Origin: Coriaria nepalensis
Lineage: Eukaryota; Streptophyta; Magnoliopsida; Cucurbitales; Coriariaceae
Direction: 5' to 3'
Length of the DNA: 64,000 bases
Assembly: GCA_027186245.1 (NCBI GenBank)
Contig: CP114482.1
Location: 33,437,209 to 33,501,208, forward strand
Notes under the pieces: model-generated
Seen by the model: the letters and a program-made list of their open reading frames with translations, nothing else
Database searches by the model: none
What the model was told of the DNA's origin: nothing
Shown: positions 48,770 to 61,205 of the stretch, one piece after another
How positions within the stretch are numbered: the stretch's first letter is position 1
Layout of the letters: every line of letters begins with the position of its first letter
Program-made: the position numbers and the translations under genes

Positions 48770-50178
48770 TTCTCAAGAGGGTTTCAGTGCGGTGACCAGT
48801 AGGAAGAAAAAGTCTGGACAAGCTAGAGTTGTGGGTGATGCTTAGAATTCGGGAGTCATGACTAGGCATCAATCCAAGATTATTTAATATGACAGGCTCT
48901 CTTATTTTCTGGAACTGTAGGGGTATTAGTAATCCAGGAACCCTTGCAAGGTTAAAGAAGATAGAGAGATAGTCTCAAGTTTCTCTATTTGGTTTGATTG
49001 ATCCTTGGGTTGATGAAGCCAATATTAGGAATGTTAACATATGTGTGCAGCTTCAAAAAGATCTTTCTAATCAAGACGTAGGTGGGAAAATCTGGGTTTT
49101 TTGGAAAGTTTTTTTGGACGTGGAGGTGGTTTCTGTTCATAAGCAATTTGTGGCCATTTCTGTCGGATGGTTGAATATCAAGATTCTTATGGTTACAGTG
49201 TCTGCAAGTTGTTTTTCCTCTGAGCAAAGACTGTTATGGGCGGCTCTTCTTGATCTCATGAGTTCTAGTACTCTTCCGGTAGTCATGCAAGATTTCAAGG
49301 AATGAATCCAAATGGCGGGACTTATTGATCCACCTTTGTTGGGTTTGATTTACACTCATAACTATTGGGCGGACCTTGCTCGTTTTTATTCTCGTCTTGA
49401 TAGAATTTTGGTGTCTCCTGATTTATGTGATTACTACAATGGGAAAGTGGTGCACCTGGAAAGGGCTCATTCCGATCACTGTCCTGTTATTTTTTAACCT
49501 TCTTCGCTTACTTATAATGGTCCTCATCTTTATAAGTTTCAGGGAATGTGGATCTCTCATCCTTCTTTCTTGGATTCTGTTCATGGTGCTTGGAGTTCCG
49601 CTCATGCAAACTTGTTTGTTAGGTTGTTCAATAACCTATACATGGTTAGGCAAACTTTACAGGTTCGGAACAATGACATTTGGTAACATTTTCTCGGCGG
49701 TTCAACCTTGGAGAGATAAGGTGGAATCCTTGGATTGTTTGCTTAAGGAGTGTTGGTCTTCTGAGATTTATGAAGACCTTCAGCTTGCCCGCTCGGCTTT
49801 TAAATAGTCTTTTAAATGAGGAGATTTATTGGAAACAAAAATCTCGGGAACATTGGCTTGTAAAGGGTGATAGTAATACGAAGTTTTTTCATGCTTCTAT
49901 ACAATCTAAAAATAGGCAATTGAACCTTTTTGAGATTCAAGAGGATCATAGGAATAGCTTGGCGGATCCGTATGCTTTTCACTTGGCAGCTATTAATTAT
50001 TATAGGTATCTTTATTCTTCTAAATTGGTTCAGTGAGAAGACATTTTCCAGGTTATTACTTCACTTGTCTCAAAGGATGATAACGCCAAGTTGTTGGCCC
50101 TTTCTCGATGGAGGAGATCAAAGAAGTTGTGTGGGCTATCCCTTAGATAGATTCATCGGAGGATATGAAAAATATACT
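48770..50178 (+). mobile_element. Non-LTR retrotransposon (plant LINE/L1) fragment: ORF1 end, endonuclease, start of RT
   Basis: A short ORF1 tail (AVTSRKKKSGQARVV near 48790) precedes ORF2 at about 48889: SLIFWNCRGI opens an APE-type endonuclease, and the block SRLDRILVSPDLCDYY...AHSDHCPVIF (to about 49496) is its typical end. The N-terminal RT linker follows: W.KQKSREHWLVKGDSNTKFFHA near 49830, and a broken EEIK..VW.IPLD block near 50115. Stops and frameshifts are frequent. The copy ends abruptly at about 50178, where an LTR begins, so RT and the 3' end are missing. Inactive. Confidence 0.88.
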
Positions 50179-50832
50179 GTTTTTGTTTTATGAGCAAAAT
50201 CATAATTTAATTTATAATTTGATTATAAGGGTAAAATAGTAATATTGATTTATTAAATTTAAGTATCTCTCCTAGCATTATTTAATGTGATATCAATTTA
50301 ATTAAAATTAATAAATTATATAAAAAAATTTATTTAATAATAAAAGGTTTTTAAAGTTCATATTTAATAATTAGACATTAAAAATTTAATGACCGGCTAT
50401 ATAGATGAATTGTGACTTATTATTTATTTAATTAAATTAAGAATCTTTTGATCTAAAACCTAATGGGCATTATATATACCCCATTAGTGTTTTCCAAAAA
50501 TAACAAGCTTGCTCCTCCTTTCTTTGCTAAAACCCTGGTGAGAGAAACAATAGTGTTTTCTCATCTATTTTCTTGAGTTTTTTGATTAATGAGTTGAATT
50601 TTAAAATATAAAATAAACTGAATAAAACAAATCACGTGATAAAGATTATAAGACGAACATATGGGTGTCTACACCTCCAACAACTTGGATTTCAAAGGAA
50701 ATAAAATTTGTTCATTCAGCTCGCTTAACTTATCAACATTGGTAATCTTTTCTACTCTTGAATTTTATTTTGATAAGATTCAAAAAATTTTACTTTACCA
50801 TATGTGATGCTTCGTATGCATAAATTCTAGCA
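50179..50832 (+). repeat. Copia-type LTR inserted in the LINE
   Basis: A 654-bp stretch from TGTTTTTG to CTAGCA begins exactly where LINE similarity is lost and ends one base before a tRNA-iMet primer binding site. Inside are a TATA-like TTATATATACCCC near 50470 and a leader-like region with TTTGCTAAAACCCTGG. It is a 5' LTR (not solo), since PBS and internal sequence follow. A 3' LTR was not found. Confidence 0.7.
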
Positions 50833-50833
50833 G

Positions 50834-50845
50834 TGGTATCAAAGC
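50834..50845 (+). other. Primer binding site (tRNA-iMet)
   Basis: TGGTATCAAAGC differs by one base from TGGTATCAGAGC, the usual plant LTR-retrotransposon PBS complementary to initiator methionine tRNA. Confidence 0.8.
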
Positions 50846-50995
50846 GTATACTCTTGAAGAGTATAAAATTTTAATCTACTCTTCTGGAAAATGCATGAAA
50901 ATATTTGTTTTCGAATGAGAAATTATAAATTATGAGAAAAATGAGCAAACAACCTTTTAACAATTGATATAAATTATGAATGAGAAATTATACAA

Positions 50996-51063
50996 GCAAC
51001 AAGCAACAAGCGACAAGCGACAAGCGACAAGCAACAAGCAACAAGCGACAAGCAACAAGCAAC
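50996..51063. repeat. 7-bp minisatellite (ACAAGC[A/G])n
   Basis: About nine units of CAAGCAA/CAAGCGA in a row, in the short internal region behind the copia-type LTR. Confidence 0.92.
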
Positions 51064-52290
51064 GACTCAAGACTTTATATATCACTTAAATAAAAAGAGT
51101 AATATAATAATTAAGTATTTATACATTTGGGTCTTGTTGGGAATATCTTCAACTATAGTTATCGAGTTTATCAAAAATCCAAGAGTCTCCAAAAGCTTAC
51201 AACAAAATATTTGTTAGTACAACAGAGAAAATATGATTGATGTAAAGTAAATAAAAACCAAGTTAAGATGAGAGTTTCCCTCTACTTAATATATATAATC
51301 GGGTGTATGCTACTGCATGCTAATACGCCGAGGTTGTCTTCGAGATCACGTCCTTGTACGTGAGATTTCCTGAATACTCTATATATTATACGGTCATAAT
51401 TCGGTATGGGCAGCATGTTATGAAAACTTCGATAAGATAATACACTATACATAAGAATGACAACGGGTAAATCGGGATTTCCCAGCACACGAATCGATCA
51501 AGCACAGCTTGTTCATCCTAGTTTAGTGAATTTGAACTTGCCCAATTCAAAATATATATGTATATAAATTCGAAAAACATAAATATTAGGGATACAACAA
51601 AGAAATACCGATTGAAAGAAATAAAAGGGTCGATTCTTCAACTTGGAACATTCATATAAGTTTTTAATGTAATATAAATTCTGATACAAATAAATAGATG
51701 TAAATAACGAGCACTGAAATTTAACTATGAAATGTTCGTGTTATGTGAGCCGGGAGTGAGTGGAACGAAATTCAAGAGTAATTAATCATAGAACATTTCT
51801 CTCGCAATAGGAATTTTAATTACCTTCCATTACTTCTTCACTACCTGGGGCATCCCAAGTCATATTTTGCTGATGTCTAGATAGCTGCTAAGAGTTCCCG
51901 CTACATTAGATGTTGAGGTTATCGATCAACATTCTAATAGAGAGCAGACATCAGATGTTGAGGTTATCGATCAACATTCTAATAGAGAGCAGTTGACATA
52001 CCAGGTAAGTATCAACTTTGAAAATTTAACCTCATTTTAAAGCTTAATCTTTCGGCTTATACTTTATATTTTCTTTGTTGGACTTAGTCTAAGTTTAGTC
52101 TAATTTGCTTTTTATCTTATAACTTTTTAAAAATAAAATTAGGTCAAACTCATCTCATAGTCGGTCACTCTAATCAGTATAACTTACAGATATTTAATCA
52201 ATATTTTGATTAATTTTGTGTACAAAAATCTAATTAATTTGGTGTACAAAAGTGTCCTCAAGATTTAGGATAACAAAATTAGAATGTAAA
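51064..52290. other. Unassigned region, transposon debris likely
   Basis: No gene is recognised. At 51909-51998 is a 45-bp in-frame tandem duplication (see separate entry) followed by a splice-donor-like CAGGTAAGTATC, which hints at an old exon. Confidence 0.45.
51909..51998 (+). repeat. 45-bp tandem duplication, coding-like
   Basis: The unit starting GATGTTGAGGTTATCGATCA occurs at 51909 and 51954 with near identity. The period is 15 codons, and one plus-strand frame reads DVEVIDQHSNREQ in both copies. The second copy runs into CAGGTAAGT, a good splice donor. It may be the end of an exon of an unrecognised (perhaps transposon) gene. Confidence 0.7.
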
Positions 52291-52299
52291 TAATTCACT

Positions 52300-53540
52300 A
52301 CTCACCACAATAGCATCAAACAAGTGTTTCTTCTTGTTCTCAATTCCCCAACATCTCCACCCTTTCTCTGTCATTGGTGCGTGACACTCCACATGGTACT
52401 TCATGAGCCGAGTCATAAGCTACCCATATGACTTTGTTTCACTTTCCAATTCATTTTTCAAGGCGATACTTCCAGAGATTATGGTAATAGGAATCCTACC
52501 GCTCAGGTACAAACCTCGCACTCTATACAAATGTCTCTGAGTAGCTAGATCACCACAGTTTGGTGAATTTAAATCATATAATGATTGGAAAAATAAAATA
52601 AAATAAAAAATAATCAATTAAATTGGTCCTTAGAGTCATGATATGCAATGCGCTAAAATTGATTACAAATGAATTAACACGATCACTTGTTAACTTGCTT
52701 GTCAAAATTTTCGTCACTGGAGTATCATCCCAATGTGATCTTTTTTCATTGTCATCTCTCACATCATCATTCTCCTTCGTTTCCAAATCATTGGGTATAT
52801 CATCTTCAATACATTCTTCATGATTGTAGGGAACTTTGTCAGATGTCGATTCTTCTTTAGTGTTTTTTGGCCTCGATGAACCATTAACATCTTGTTGATC
52901 AATAACTTCACCAAAATCTACTTCATCTTTAGCTGCAACAACTTTATCCTTAAGTTCAGTTTCAACTTCAGCTCCTGCCTGCCTCTTCCCTTTTTTCATA
53001 AGAGGTGAGACGCCTATTAATGTCCTTGTTGATTTAGAAGTTTGGATGACTGCTGTCCCATTTCCTTTGTCCTTTACTCCCTCTACCGCTCTCTACTTTT
53101 CCATTTCCTTTGTCTTTTGTCCTTTACTCCCTCTGCTACACTTTTCTGGGGCCCTTTAACTATCTCTTTTGTCACCGGCCTTTTTCTCTTCTTCAAAGGT
53201 GAGGACGTAACTTCTATGCCGCTAAGTAGTGCCCTACGGGATATAATACCTAAAAATTAATGATTGGATGTTATAAAAATCATAAATAATGTATAAATAT
53301 TCATAAACTACAAAATTATAGTTGTGCTTAAGTTAACTCTTACTTAAATAAATTCTAAATTAAGTGAAGATTTGATAACCTGAAATGATTTGTGGATCGA
53401 CCTCTTTAGACATGGTGATCTGTATTTCATCTGCACTAACTATGATGTCAACTCTAAGAGGTTCATTTTCTTTCCCGCCTCTAGATGGCAAGCCTCCCTT
53501 GCTACCCCTACCCATACCCCTTCCTTGCGGAGCCATTTGT
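52300..53540 (-). pseudogene. Unrecognised minus-strand coding-like pieces
   Basis: On the minus strand an ATG at 53538 opens MAPQGRGMGRGSKGGLPSRGG and continues to a possible donor after QIIS near 53381. A second piece (about 53250-53050) is Lys/Arg-rich (PLKKRKRPVTKEI). A third frame from the ATG at 52999 is acidic and charged (about 100 codons). A fourth piece lies near 52560-52300. These may be exons of a decayed transposon-derived gene (plant 'Ptta/En/Spm' type genes often begin with Gly/Arg-rich stretches), but I recognise no diagnostic domain. Stops break the junctions. Confidence 0.3.
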
Positions 53541-55430
53541 TTCTTCTATCAATTAACAGCTCCTGCTATACAAATATAGAAATAGAAAAGTGTCAATGAA
53601 GTTGAAGACTATTATCGAACAACACAGAAGCTTCAGATGCAACAAATTTAACATTAATTTTAGATAGAAGCTTCGATAATTATAACCATTTTATAGAAGA
53701 CCATTTAAGCTTTGAACAAATTCAACTAATTTAATAATATCCGTACAAATGGAGATTTCTCAATTACCTACCATAATATTTAGACATGCAACTTTAACAC
53801 CATACACAGTTCAAATAGAAGAAAAATTAAGACAAATATACTTTTCAACTCCTTTCATTTTCGAGCTCCATACCTCAATTCTTGTTGTTCGATTGGACTA
53901 AGAAAGTAGAATCGAAGTGATGAAGGAATTGGCGAATCATTTTTACATAGGAATGAAGAAATTAAGGAAATTGAAGAAATTAAAAGTTTTTCTTTTCAGA
54001 TAATAAAGAAATCAAATAAATTAAGGATTTTACGTTGTTTCAAATGGAAGGTCATTAAAGAACTAGGGCTTGAAGAAATTGGGGATGAAATTAGGGAGAA
54101 TCTATGTTAAGATTCATAATGAAATCAATCATTTGATGAAGTGCATCATTTAGGGGCTTAGATTTTTCTTAAGGATGGAATGAAGTGTGCAATTTTGTCC
54201 GGATCAAATGCAAATATGGCATTATATCTAACAATATAGTCATGTATAAATAAAATATATCCACGTGAAAGTAAGAAATTAAAAGTGACAATAATACGAG
54301 TCTCTTATAATGAATGAAGTTACATGACCAACATGTGGTACTTAAAATTGTTGTGGGAAAGCTTCCATACAAATAATGGAGGTGCATCATTTTGTCAAGG
54401 TCAAATGCCAATCGTTACATATGATAATATAGCCATACGTATAAATTACAAGTCATATAAATAAAATATACACATATGGAAGTAAGAATTTAAAAGTGAC
54501 ATTAATACAAGTTACTTATGCTGGATGTAATCATGTGACCATCACGTGCTACTTAAAATTATTGTGGAAAGGCTTCGTGCTAAGAAAAAATAGGCTGTAT
54601 TTTTTGGTACTCAAAACTGATGGAAATAATGATAGAAACGGTAATGCTCATAAGCTAAAATAACGGCTCAAACAATGGAAACGTTTATAAATCGTCACAA
54701 CTGCTAATATTATGTGTAGTATGTCCATTCAAGATAGGGTTGGGCTGGATCGGTTCGGGTCGTGGGTTTACCGGCCAATTTGCTAAGGCCTAAAATAAAT
54801 CATGTCAACCTCTGCCACAAACCAATATCTATGTACAGTATATATACTTTACAAGCTAGGGAAGGATTTATATATTAGACTAACTAAATCTGTCTTAGAG
54901 TTGGGTAGAAAAGCATGTAAACAAATATTTAACTGTTCACAAATTAGACCAATATAAATTACAGATAGGCCAGTATGAAGTGGTTGCCGTGCATGCATCC
55001 AAATTACAACATTAAACGATTACAAAGGGACAACGAAATGTGCTGTTTAATGGACAAAGTTAGCCGGCCGCTGTGTGCTCCCCATTCAATTTTCTATCTT
55101 ATATATAAATGAATACTCTAGTCTATTGTTCCAGTGTAACCCTAGATGACAAAGAGATACTGGCGAAAAATAGGACATGGAAACGGGTTTATAATTTCTT
55201 AATATATTATGGGATTCCATATATGAGGGAGCACATGCAAACATGCAAATCGAGATAATAATTAGTCTCAAAATACCATTTGCTTAGTGGGACGTCAATG
55301 ATATAACAGCAGCCAGAATTAGCACCCAAAACGAGTTCCACTTTATTAGGAAAAAGAGATATTCCTTCTTACCTTGGCTAGTACGTACTCACCTAACACC
55401 TCATATATATTTGACTCATTCACGAGGAAA
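53541..55430. other. Intergenic, upstream of laccase
   Basis: No gene. Two diverged direct copies of a ~230-bp block are visible (about 54170-54370 and 54385-54575), sharing AAGTAAGAA(A/T)TTAAAAGTGACA, GTTACATGACCA/ATCATGTGACCATCA and ACTTAAAATT(G/A)TTGTGG. The right end holds laccase promoter DNA. Confidence 0.55.
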
Positions 55431-55440
55431 TTTTAACTCT

Positions 55441-55455
55441 TATATATATATATAC
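55441..55455 (+). promoter_or_regulatory. Likely laccase TATA region
   Basis: TATATATATATATA about 110-120 bp upstream of the laccase ATG. It is a simple TA run, so exact TATA usage is uncertain. Confidence 0.45.
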
Positions 55456-55562
55456 AATGGGTTCTATGCTGAGGCAATTTCAGGTCTAAAACAAGAGAGT
55501 TCTAGATAATATAGCTCGTTGGTCCTCCTCTAGCTGAGATCTTGTTTCAAGGAGAAACGTGT

Positions 55563-56692
55563 ATGATCATGTTATCGTCAAAGAATCTCCTGCTAACACT
55601 GTTATTACTCATCATTGCTGCCATTCTACCACCATTCAGTTCAGCAGCAACGACAAAGTTTCAATTCAATGTGAGAGCTTATAATATAAGCTTATATATT
55701 CTTGACACGATGTTTTCTCTAATTAAATGTGTGTGTATATATATATATTGATTATCAGGTTGAGTGGAAGAAGGTAACTCGTGTATGCCATACAAAGCCA
55801 CTTCTAACGGTGAATGGACAGTATCCAGGCCCAACAATTGCAGTGCACGAAGGTGATGATGTAGAAATAAAGGTCACTAATCGCATTGCTAAGAACACTA
55901 CAATTCATTGGTGAGTACTATTTACTCTATATTTTTTGTAACAGCGTTATAAAGTTTCTTACCTTGTGAGTAACAATAACTTCTCATACACAAATTAATA
56001 GTATTACATCATCAAAGTATAGAAGATTACCAAAAAAGGGCTTCTCTTTATCGGTAATGAAGGTGTCTTATTTTGGCACTAAATCGATACTTACAAGGCA
56101 ATTGCACTTTCAAATGCTACTGTATTTGTACGTTCATGCATGGTTTATTGAATTTCCAAGTGCCTCGATTTCATGATCCTTTATATTTTCAAACTGCTCT
56201 GTTCTTATCTTTAGGTTTAAGTTTACCATTTCTCAATCTAAGACTTTATGAGTAAAAAAAATAGAAGAGCAAGATAGATAGATGAAAGATTTGGAGAGAG
56301 AGGGAAAGAGAGATCGGAAGAATGATGGAGAAAGCGGTCGTGAAAGTGGTATGGAGATTACCGCTACTGGCGGCAGTGTGAATGGTTGCGGCCGGTGGTG
56401 GGTGGGAGGTTGATGAATGTGATGGATATTAGTTAGGATTTGAGATTGTTAATAATGAAAAATAAATCATCGAAAATAAAAATTAATTAAAATGTGTACG
56501 TGAAGTTATGAAAGTATATTTTGCTCAAGAAAAAAACGAGTTATAAAAGTATTTTTAGATTTTAAGGATATTCATATGAGTGATGTTCATGATATGGCAA
56601 TGTCCAACTTTATTACCCGTAAAATTTTAAAGGTGATTTTTCAAATTATATATATAAATATTTACCCTAATAATCACAATAAATATTTTGAA

Positions 56693-56732
<40 letters not shown>

Positions 56733-56855
56733 TAAATTTAGTTAATTGGAAATCAATTGATTGAGTCGGTTGACAGAACAACTTAGTAATTTAATTTTTA
56801 ACCTATATTTTAATGTAAATTTAGAGTAATGGTTTTCCTCCATATAATTTACCAA

Positions 56856-56887
<32 letters not shown>

Positions 56888-59800
56888 AGAAAAATATTTC
56901 CAAATCTAGAACATTTCATCCAATATATTTATTAAATTAAACATTAACAATAATTTCGTAAATTTATATATTTAATTTTTAATGATTCAATTTTATAAAT
57001 GAAAATTGGAATAAATATCCAAAACTTAGCATAAATTATAATTTATACTAAAAATATTTATTAATACTCATGTACGTGTTACATGTCTATTAAATAATTA
57101 TTAAAAATCTAAATTTGACTCAACTAAAATTTTTTATTTATATTTTTACCTCATTTAATTCAAAATTAATTTTTTAACTAACTTTTTTTATTTACTTTTA
57201 TTTCTTCCTAATTTCCACCATATCGACCGCTACCATCCTCCTCCTCTGCTACTAAAACCACCAGCACTATTATCACCAACCTCTCTACTGATATAAAATT
57301 ATTAAAATTATAATTATTTTCTCTCTTTTTTTCTCTAACTCTTATTATAATTTATTCTAAGTTTTAGGGATTTATCCTAATTTCCCTTTTATATATAGAA
57401 TTTAAACTTTGGTGCAAGTTAAGCCGTTGGAGAGTGACCTGATTACAAAATGAAATGTTGGAGACAAACTAGAATAAACAAACAGTGTACTACAAGTATA
57501 CTATTCAATAAAACATCAAATTGATAAGTGGAAGGGATACAAGTTAAAATGTTACATTCAAATTTACCCTCTCGAACAAAGAGATCAAAACTCTGTCACT
57601 AGCTAGTGGGCTGCTGCTTTTAGTGTTATATATGTTTGCAAATCCTTTCTTCAACTAAGTATATTAATTATATATATATATATATATATATGTACATATA
57701 ACATGCATGTTCTTTATGCGTCCATTCATTGTTATTTACTAATTTTAATATGCAAAATCCTCGTTATCCTTGTATCTAGTGTTGGTACCATTCATACGTT
57801 AAAATCACGTGGGTTAGCTTGTCAATTTTAACGATTGACAACTACACAATTGCAACCAGGGGGAAAGAAAGAATGCCAAATAATATTCCATAGGTCAGTA
57901 GTGGGAAATTTAAGTATGACATATTGAATCAAATATCGAAGGAAGTAACAATTGGCAAACAAGTTCTAAGAAATTACCATATATGATAATATAAAATAAT
58001 TATCATATTTATTAGACTTGGCAGTCATTGTTTATCTACCGCAATGAATTATTTATTAATAATAATTAATAAATAAATAAATAAAATAACATTAAAAATA
58101 GTTTTTTTTTACTTTCATTGATATTATTTTATCTATATTTTCTTACTCACTCTTATTTTTCTTAATTTTTCAGACCATCAAAAAAAGGGAAATAAATGAA
58201 TTTGGGGGATCATTATATGTATAGAGTAAGTAAAATATGATATATATGTATATATATATATATATATAGAAGTTCTTGTTCATAATAATTTTGTAATATT
58301 GAAGTAGGTAACCTCCAACTCTTAGACGTCAAGACGAATTCCAATAACACCCTTCATCCCTTTCTAAAGTCAATCCTTCCAAATGGGCAATTGATCCTAG
58401 TTTTCTTATAGATCCTAGTTTTCTTATAGATCAAAGTAGATAAATTGTTAACCCATTTAGATTAGCTTTAAATAGTTGTTATCATTATTTGTAATTTGTG
58501 TCCATATATGATTCTCTGTTAAAATGATAGTATGGTGATATAATTGAAACAGGCATGGAGTAAGACAACTAAGAACCGGATGGGCAGATGGCCCTTCTTA
58601 TATTACACAGTGCCCCATTCAATCGGGACAATCTTACACTTACAAATTCACAGTAACAGATCAGAGAGGAACTCTTTGGTGGCATGCACATCAGTCTTGG
58701 CAGCGTGCTTCTGTGTATGGTGCTTTCTTCATCTATCCTCGCTTGCCCTATCCATTCTCACCTCCCGTGAATATTCAAGCTGAAATTCCTATTATTTTTG
58801 GTACATACCTTATCATTTCCTAATTATCATCCACTGTAGTTTAGAACTTTCTCAAAACCAGTTGACAGTAAGCGGAGTTACTCATCTTTTATATATATTA
58901 GATTTTTAAAACTTTCTTTTCAGATATGACATATATTTTCTCAACAAATACTAATCAGGTAATATGATTGGTGAGGCTTAATTTGTTGAGCACATGATGC
59001 AGGTGAATGGTGGAATAAAGATGCAGTGGAGGTGGAAAATGAGATGATGAAGTATGGAGGAGGGCCTCAAGTTTCTGATGCTTATACCCTAAATGGTTTA
59101 CCGGGACCTCTCTATCCTTGCTCCAACAAAGGTACGTACGTACCTTGCATTTATTCTTATTGATCTTCTGACTCACAATTGTACCAACTGATCTATTCTG
59201 TTGATCGAAGCAACTCGTGATAGAATTTAATGGATATTTCTGATTGATAATAGCATACTCATTTTGGATCTTATCTGTTATACCAAGGAGTTTTAATGAG
59301 AGAACATGTATGGTGATGTTGATATGATTAATGATCTATTTGTTCATAAAAATTGTGCAGATACTTTCATTCAAACAGTTGAAGCTGGGAAAGCATACAT
59401 GCTTAGAGTCATCAATGCAGCACTCAACAACGAGCTCTTCTTTGCTATAGCTAATCACACATTAATAGTAGTTGAGATTGATGCAGCTTACACAAAACCC
59501 TTCCAAACTACTGCCATCATGATAGCTCCCGGACAAACCACTACTCTTCTACTCACCGCTAACCAAGTAATTCCCATCTCTTCCTCGGGCACATTCGTTA
59601 TCTCAGCCAGACCATACCTTACTACCGTTTTTCCCTTCAATAATTCCACCCTAGTAGGCTTCTTACAATACAAAACTACAAGAAGAATGGGTAAAATTAA
59701 GCCCCCAACTCTTCCCAACAACCTTGTCTTCCACAACCTTCCCGAAATGAAAGACACGGTTTTCGCCACAAAATTTTCAGACAATCTGCGGAGCCTTGCC

Positions 59801-60481
59801 TCCTCTCAGTACCCATGCAAGGTTCCAAAAACAATCGATAAGCGAGTTATTACAACCATAAGCCTTAACCTTCAAGAATGTCCCGAAAATGCAACTTGCA
59901 AGGGTTATCTTGATAAGAGGTTCTTTGCCTCCATGAATAACCAATCTTTTGTTAGACCTTCTATGTCAATATTGGAATCTCTTTACAAGAAAGTCACAAG
60001 CAGTACTGGTTTTACAATGGATTTCCCAGAACAACCTCCAAACAATTTTGATTATACTAGTGTGGATCCGTTAACCGAAAACATGAATACGGAATTCGGA
60101 ACAAAACTTTTGGCAGTGCCTTATGGCACAAACTTGGAAATTGTCTTTCAAGATACAAGTTTTCTTAATGTGGAGAACCATCCGATTCATGTTCATGGCC
60201 ATAACTTCTTCATTGTGGGTAGTGGGTTTGGAAACTTTGATGTAACCAAAAGTCCGAGAAACTATAACCTTGTTGATCCTCCCGAGAGGAATACGGTTGC
60301 AGTTCCGACAGGTGGATGGGCGGCAATCAGAATTCGAGCTGACAATCCAGGAGTATGGTTCATTCACTGTCATCTTGAAGAGCATACTTCTTGGGGTCTT
60401 GCTATGGGGTTTGTTGTTAAAAATGGTTATGGAAAATCTAACTCTTTGCTTCCTCCCCCTCGTGATCTTCCCACCTGCTAA
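55563..60481 (+). CDS. Laccase (p-diphenol:dioxygen oxidoreductase), secreted multicopper oxidase
   Basis: Five exons: 55563-55670, 55759-55910, 58553-58800, 59003-59131 and 59361-60481. All have GT..AG borders and matching phases, giving 585 aa (plant laccases are ~560-590). A hydrophobic signal peptide occupies about residues 1-28. All four copper-binding regions are present: HWHGVRQ (from H86), WWHAHQSW (H131/H133), [10 protein letters not shown] (from H486) and [14 protein letters not shown] (H548-C549-H550, H554), with Leu559 at the usual axial T1 position. The enzyme oxidises phenolics, such as monolignols or flavonoids, in the cell wall using O2. The second intron is large (2.6 kb) and rich in TA microsatellites. 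The C-terminal 373 codons are one exon. It looks functional; the C-terminal [11 protein letters not shown] resembles the LAC7/8/9 or LAC14/15 side, and the subgroup is not settled. Confidence 0.95.
55911..58552. other. Laccase intron 2 with multiple (TA)n microsatellites
   Basis: A 2.6-kb intron containing TA runs at about 56698-56727, 56861-56887, 57671-57692 and 58249-58268, and an 18-bp exact tandem duplication (GATCCTAGTTTTCTTATA) at 58393-58428. A GC-richer purine block at 56280-56450 and a C-rich block at 57215-57285 look like ends of an inserted, decayed repeat. No coding sequence was recognised. Confidence 0.7.
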
Positions 60482-61205
60482 GTCTTTAATATTATAGTGT
60501 AATATATATGTTTCATATATTTCTATATATAATAATACTCAGGGTTGTATGCTCGTGAATTTCATATATCGAGTTAGAACTTAATGACATCATAATTGCG
60601 TGATAGTAGTTAATTTATAATAAAACTAATTATATTTGTAGACATATTGTCTATAGAAACTCTTATAAATTCGTAACTATGCATGCATAACCCGTAATTA
60701 AATAAATTTTCTATTCGGTTGACTATGGAATTTTTAAATTTACGTAAATGTTGTCGTTTAGAGGTAAGGTAAGACTTTCAAGTAATTGTTCTCCTAGAAT
60801 GTTGGTTCACATTTTATAAGCATTCACGTTTAAATAGCTATCAAATTAGTCAAATTTAGCTAATCAATCTATAGATATAATTCTAGATCCGGTTCTTTAT
60901 TATATATCAATGAAGAGGAAAGATAAAAATTAAAATAATATTAAAATAACTAAGAAAAAAAAGAAAATAACTAAAAAAAGAAGTAAAGAGATTAAAAAAT
61001 AATAATAATAATAAAGAGGAGACAAAAAGTTAAAATAATATTAAAATAAAATATAACTTTGTTATAGTGATTCATTAAATTTGAATAAGCATTGTAGCAA
61101 ATTTAAATTTAAAATTAAATTTGGCTAATCATATATATGGTATTTTATCCAAATATTATTTACATTCTTCAACAATATTGATAATATTGAAATTTAGCTG
61201 CACTG
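60482..61205. other. Laccase 3' flank, AT-rich
   Basis: 3' UTR region followed by AT-rich DNA with AAT/ATA repeats (60990-61020). No gene. Confidence 0.6.

Noticed and set aside
55455..55488. Ten-codon upstream ORF before the laccase
   Set aside because: It starts directly after the TATA run, so it is probably not in the mRNA.
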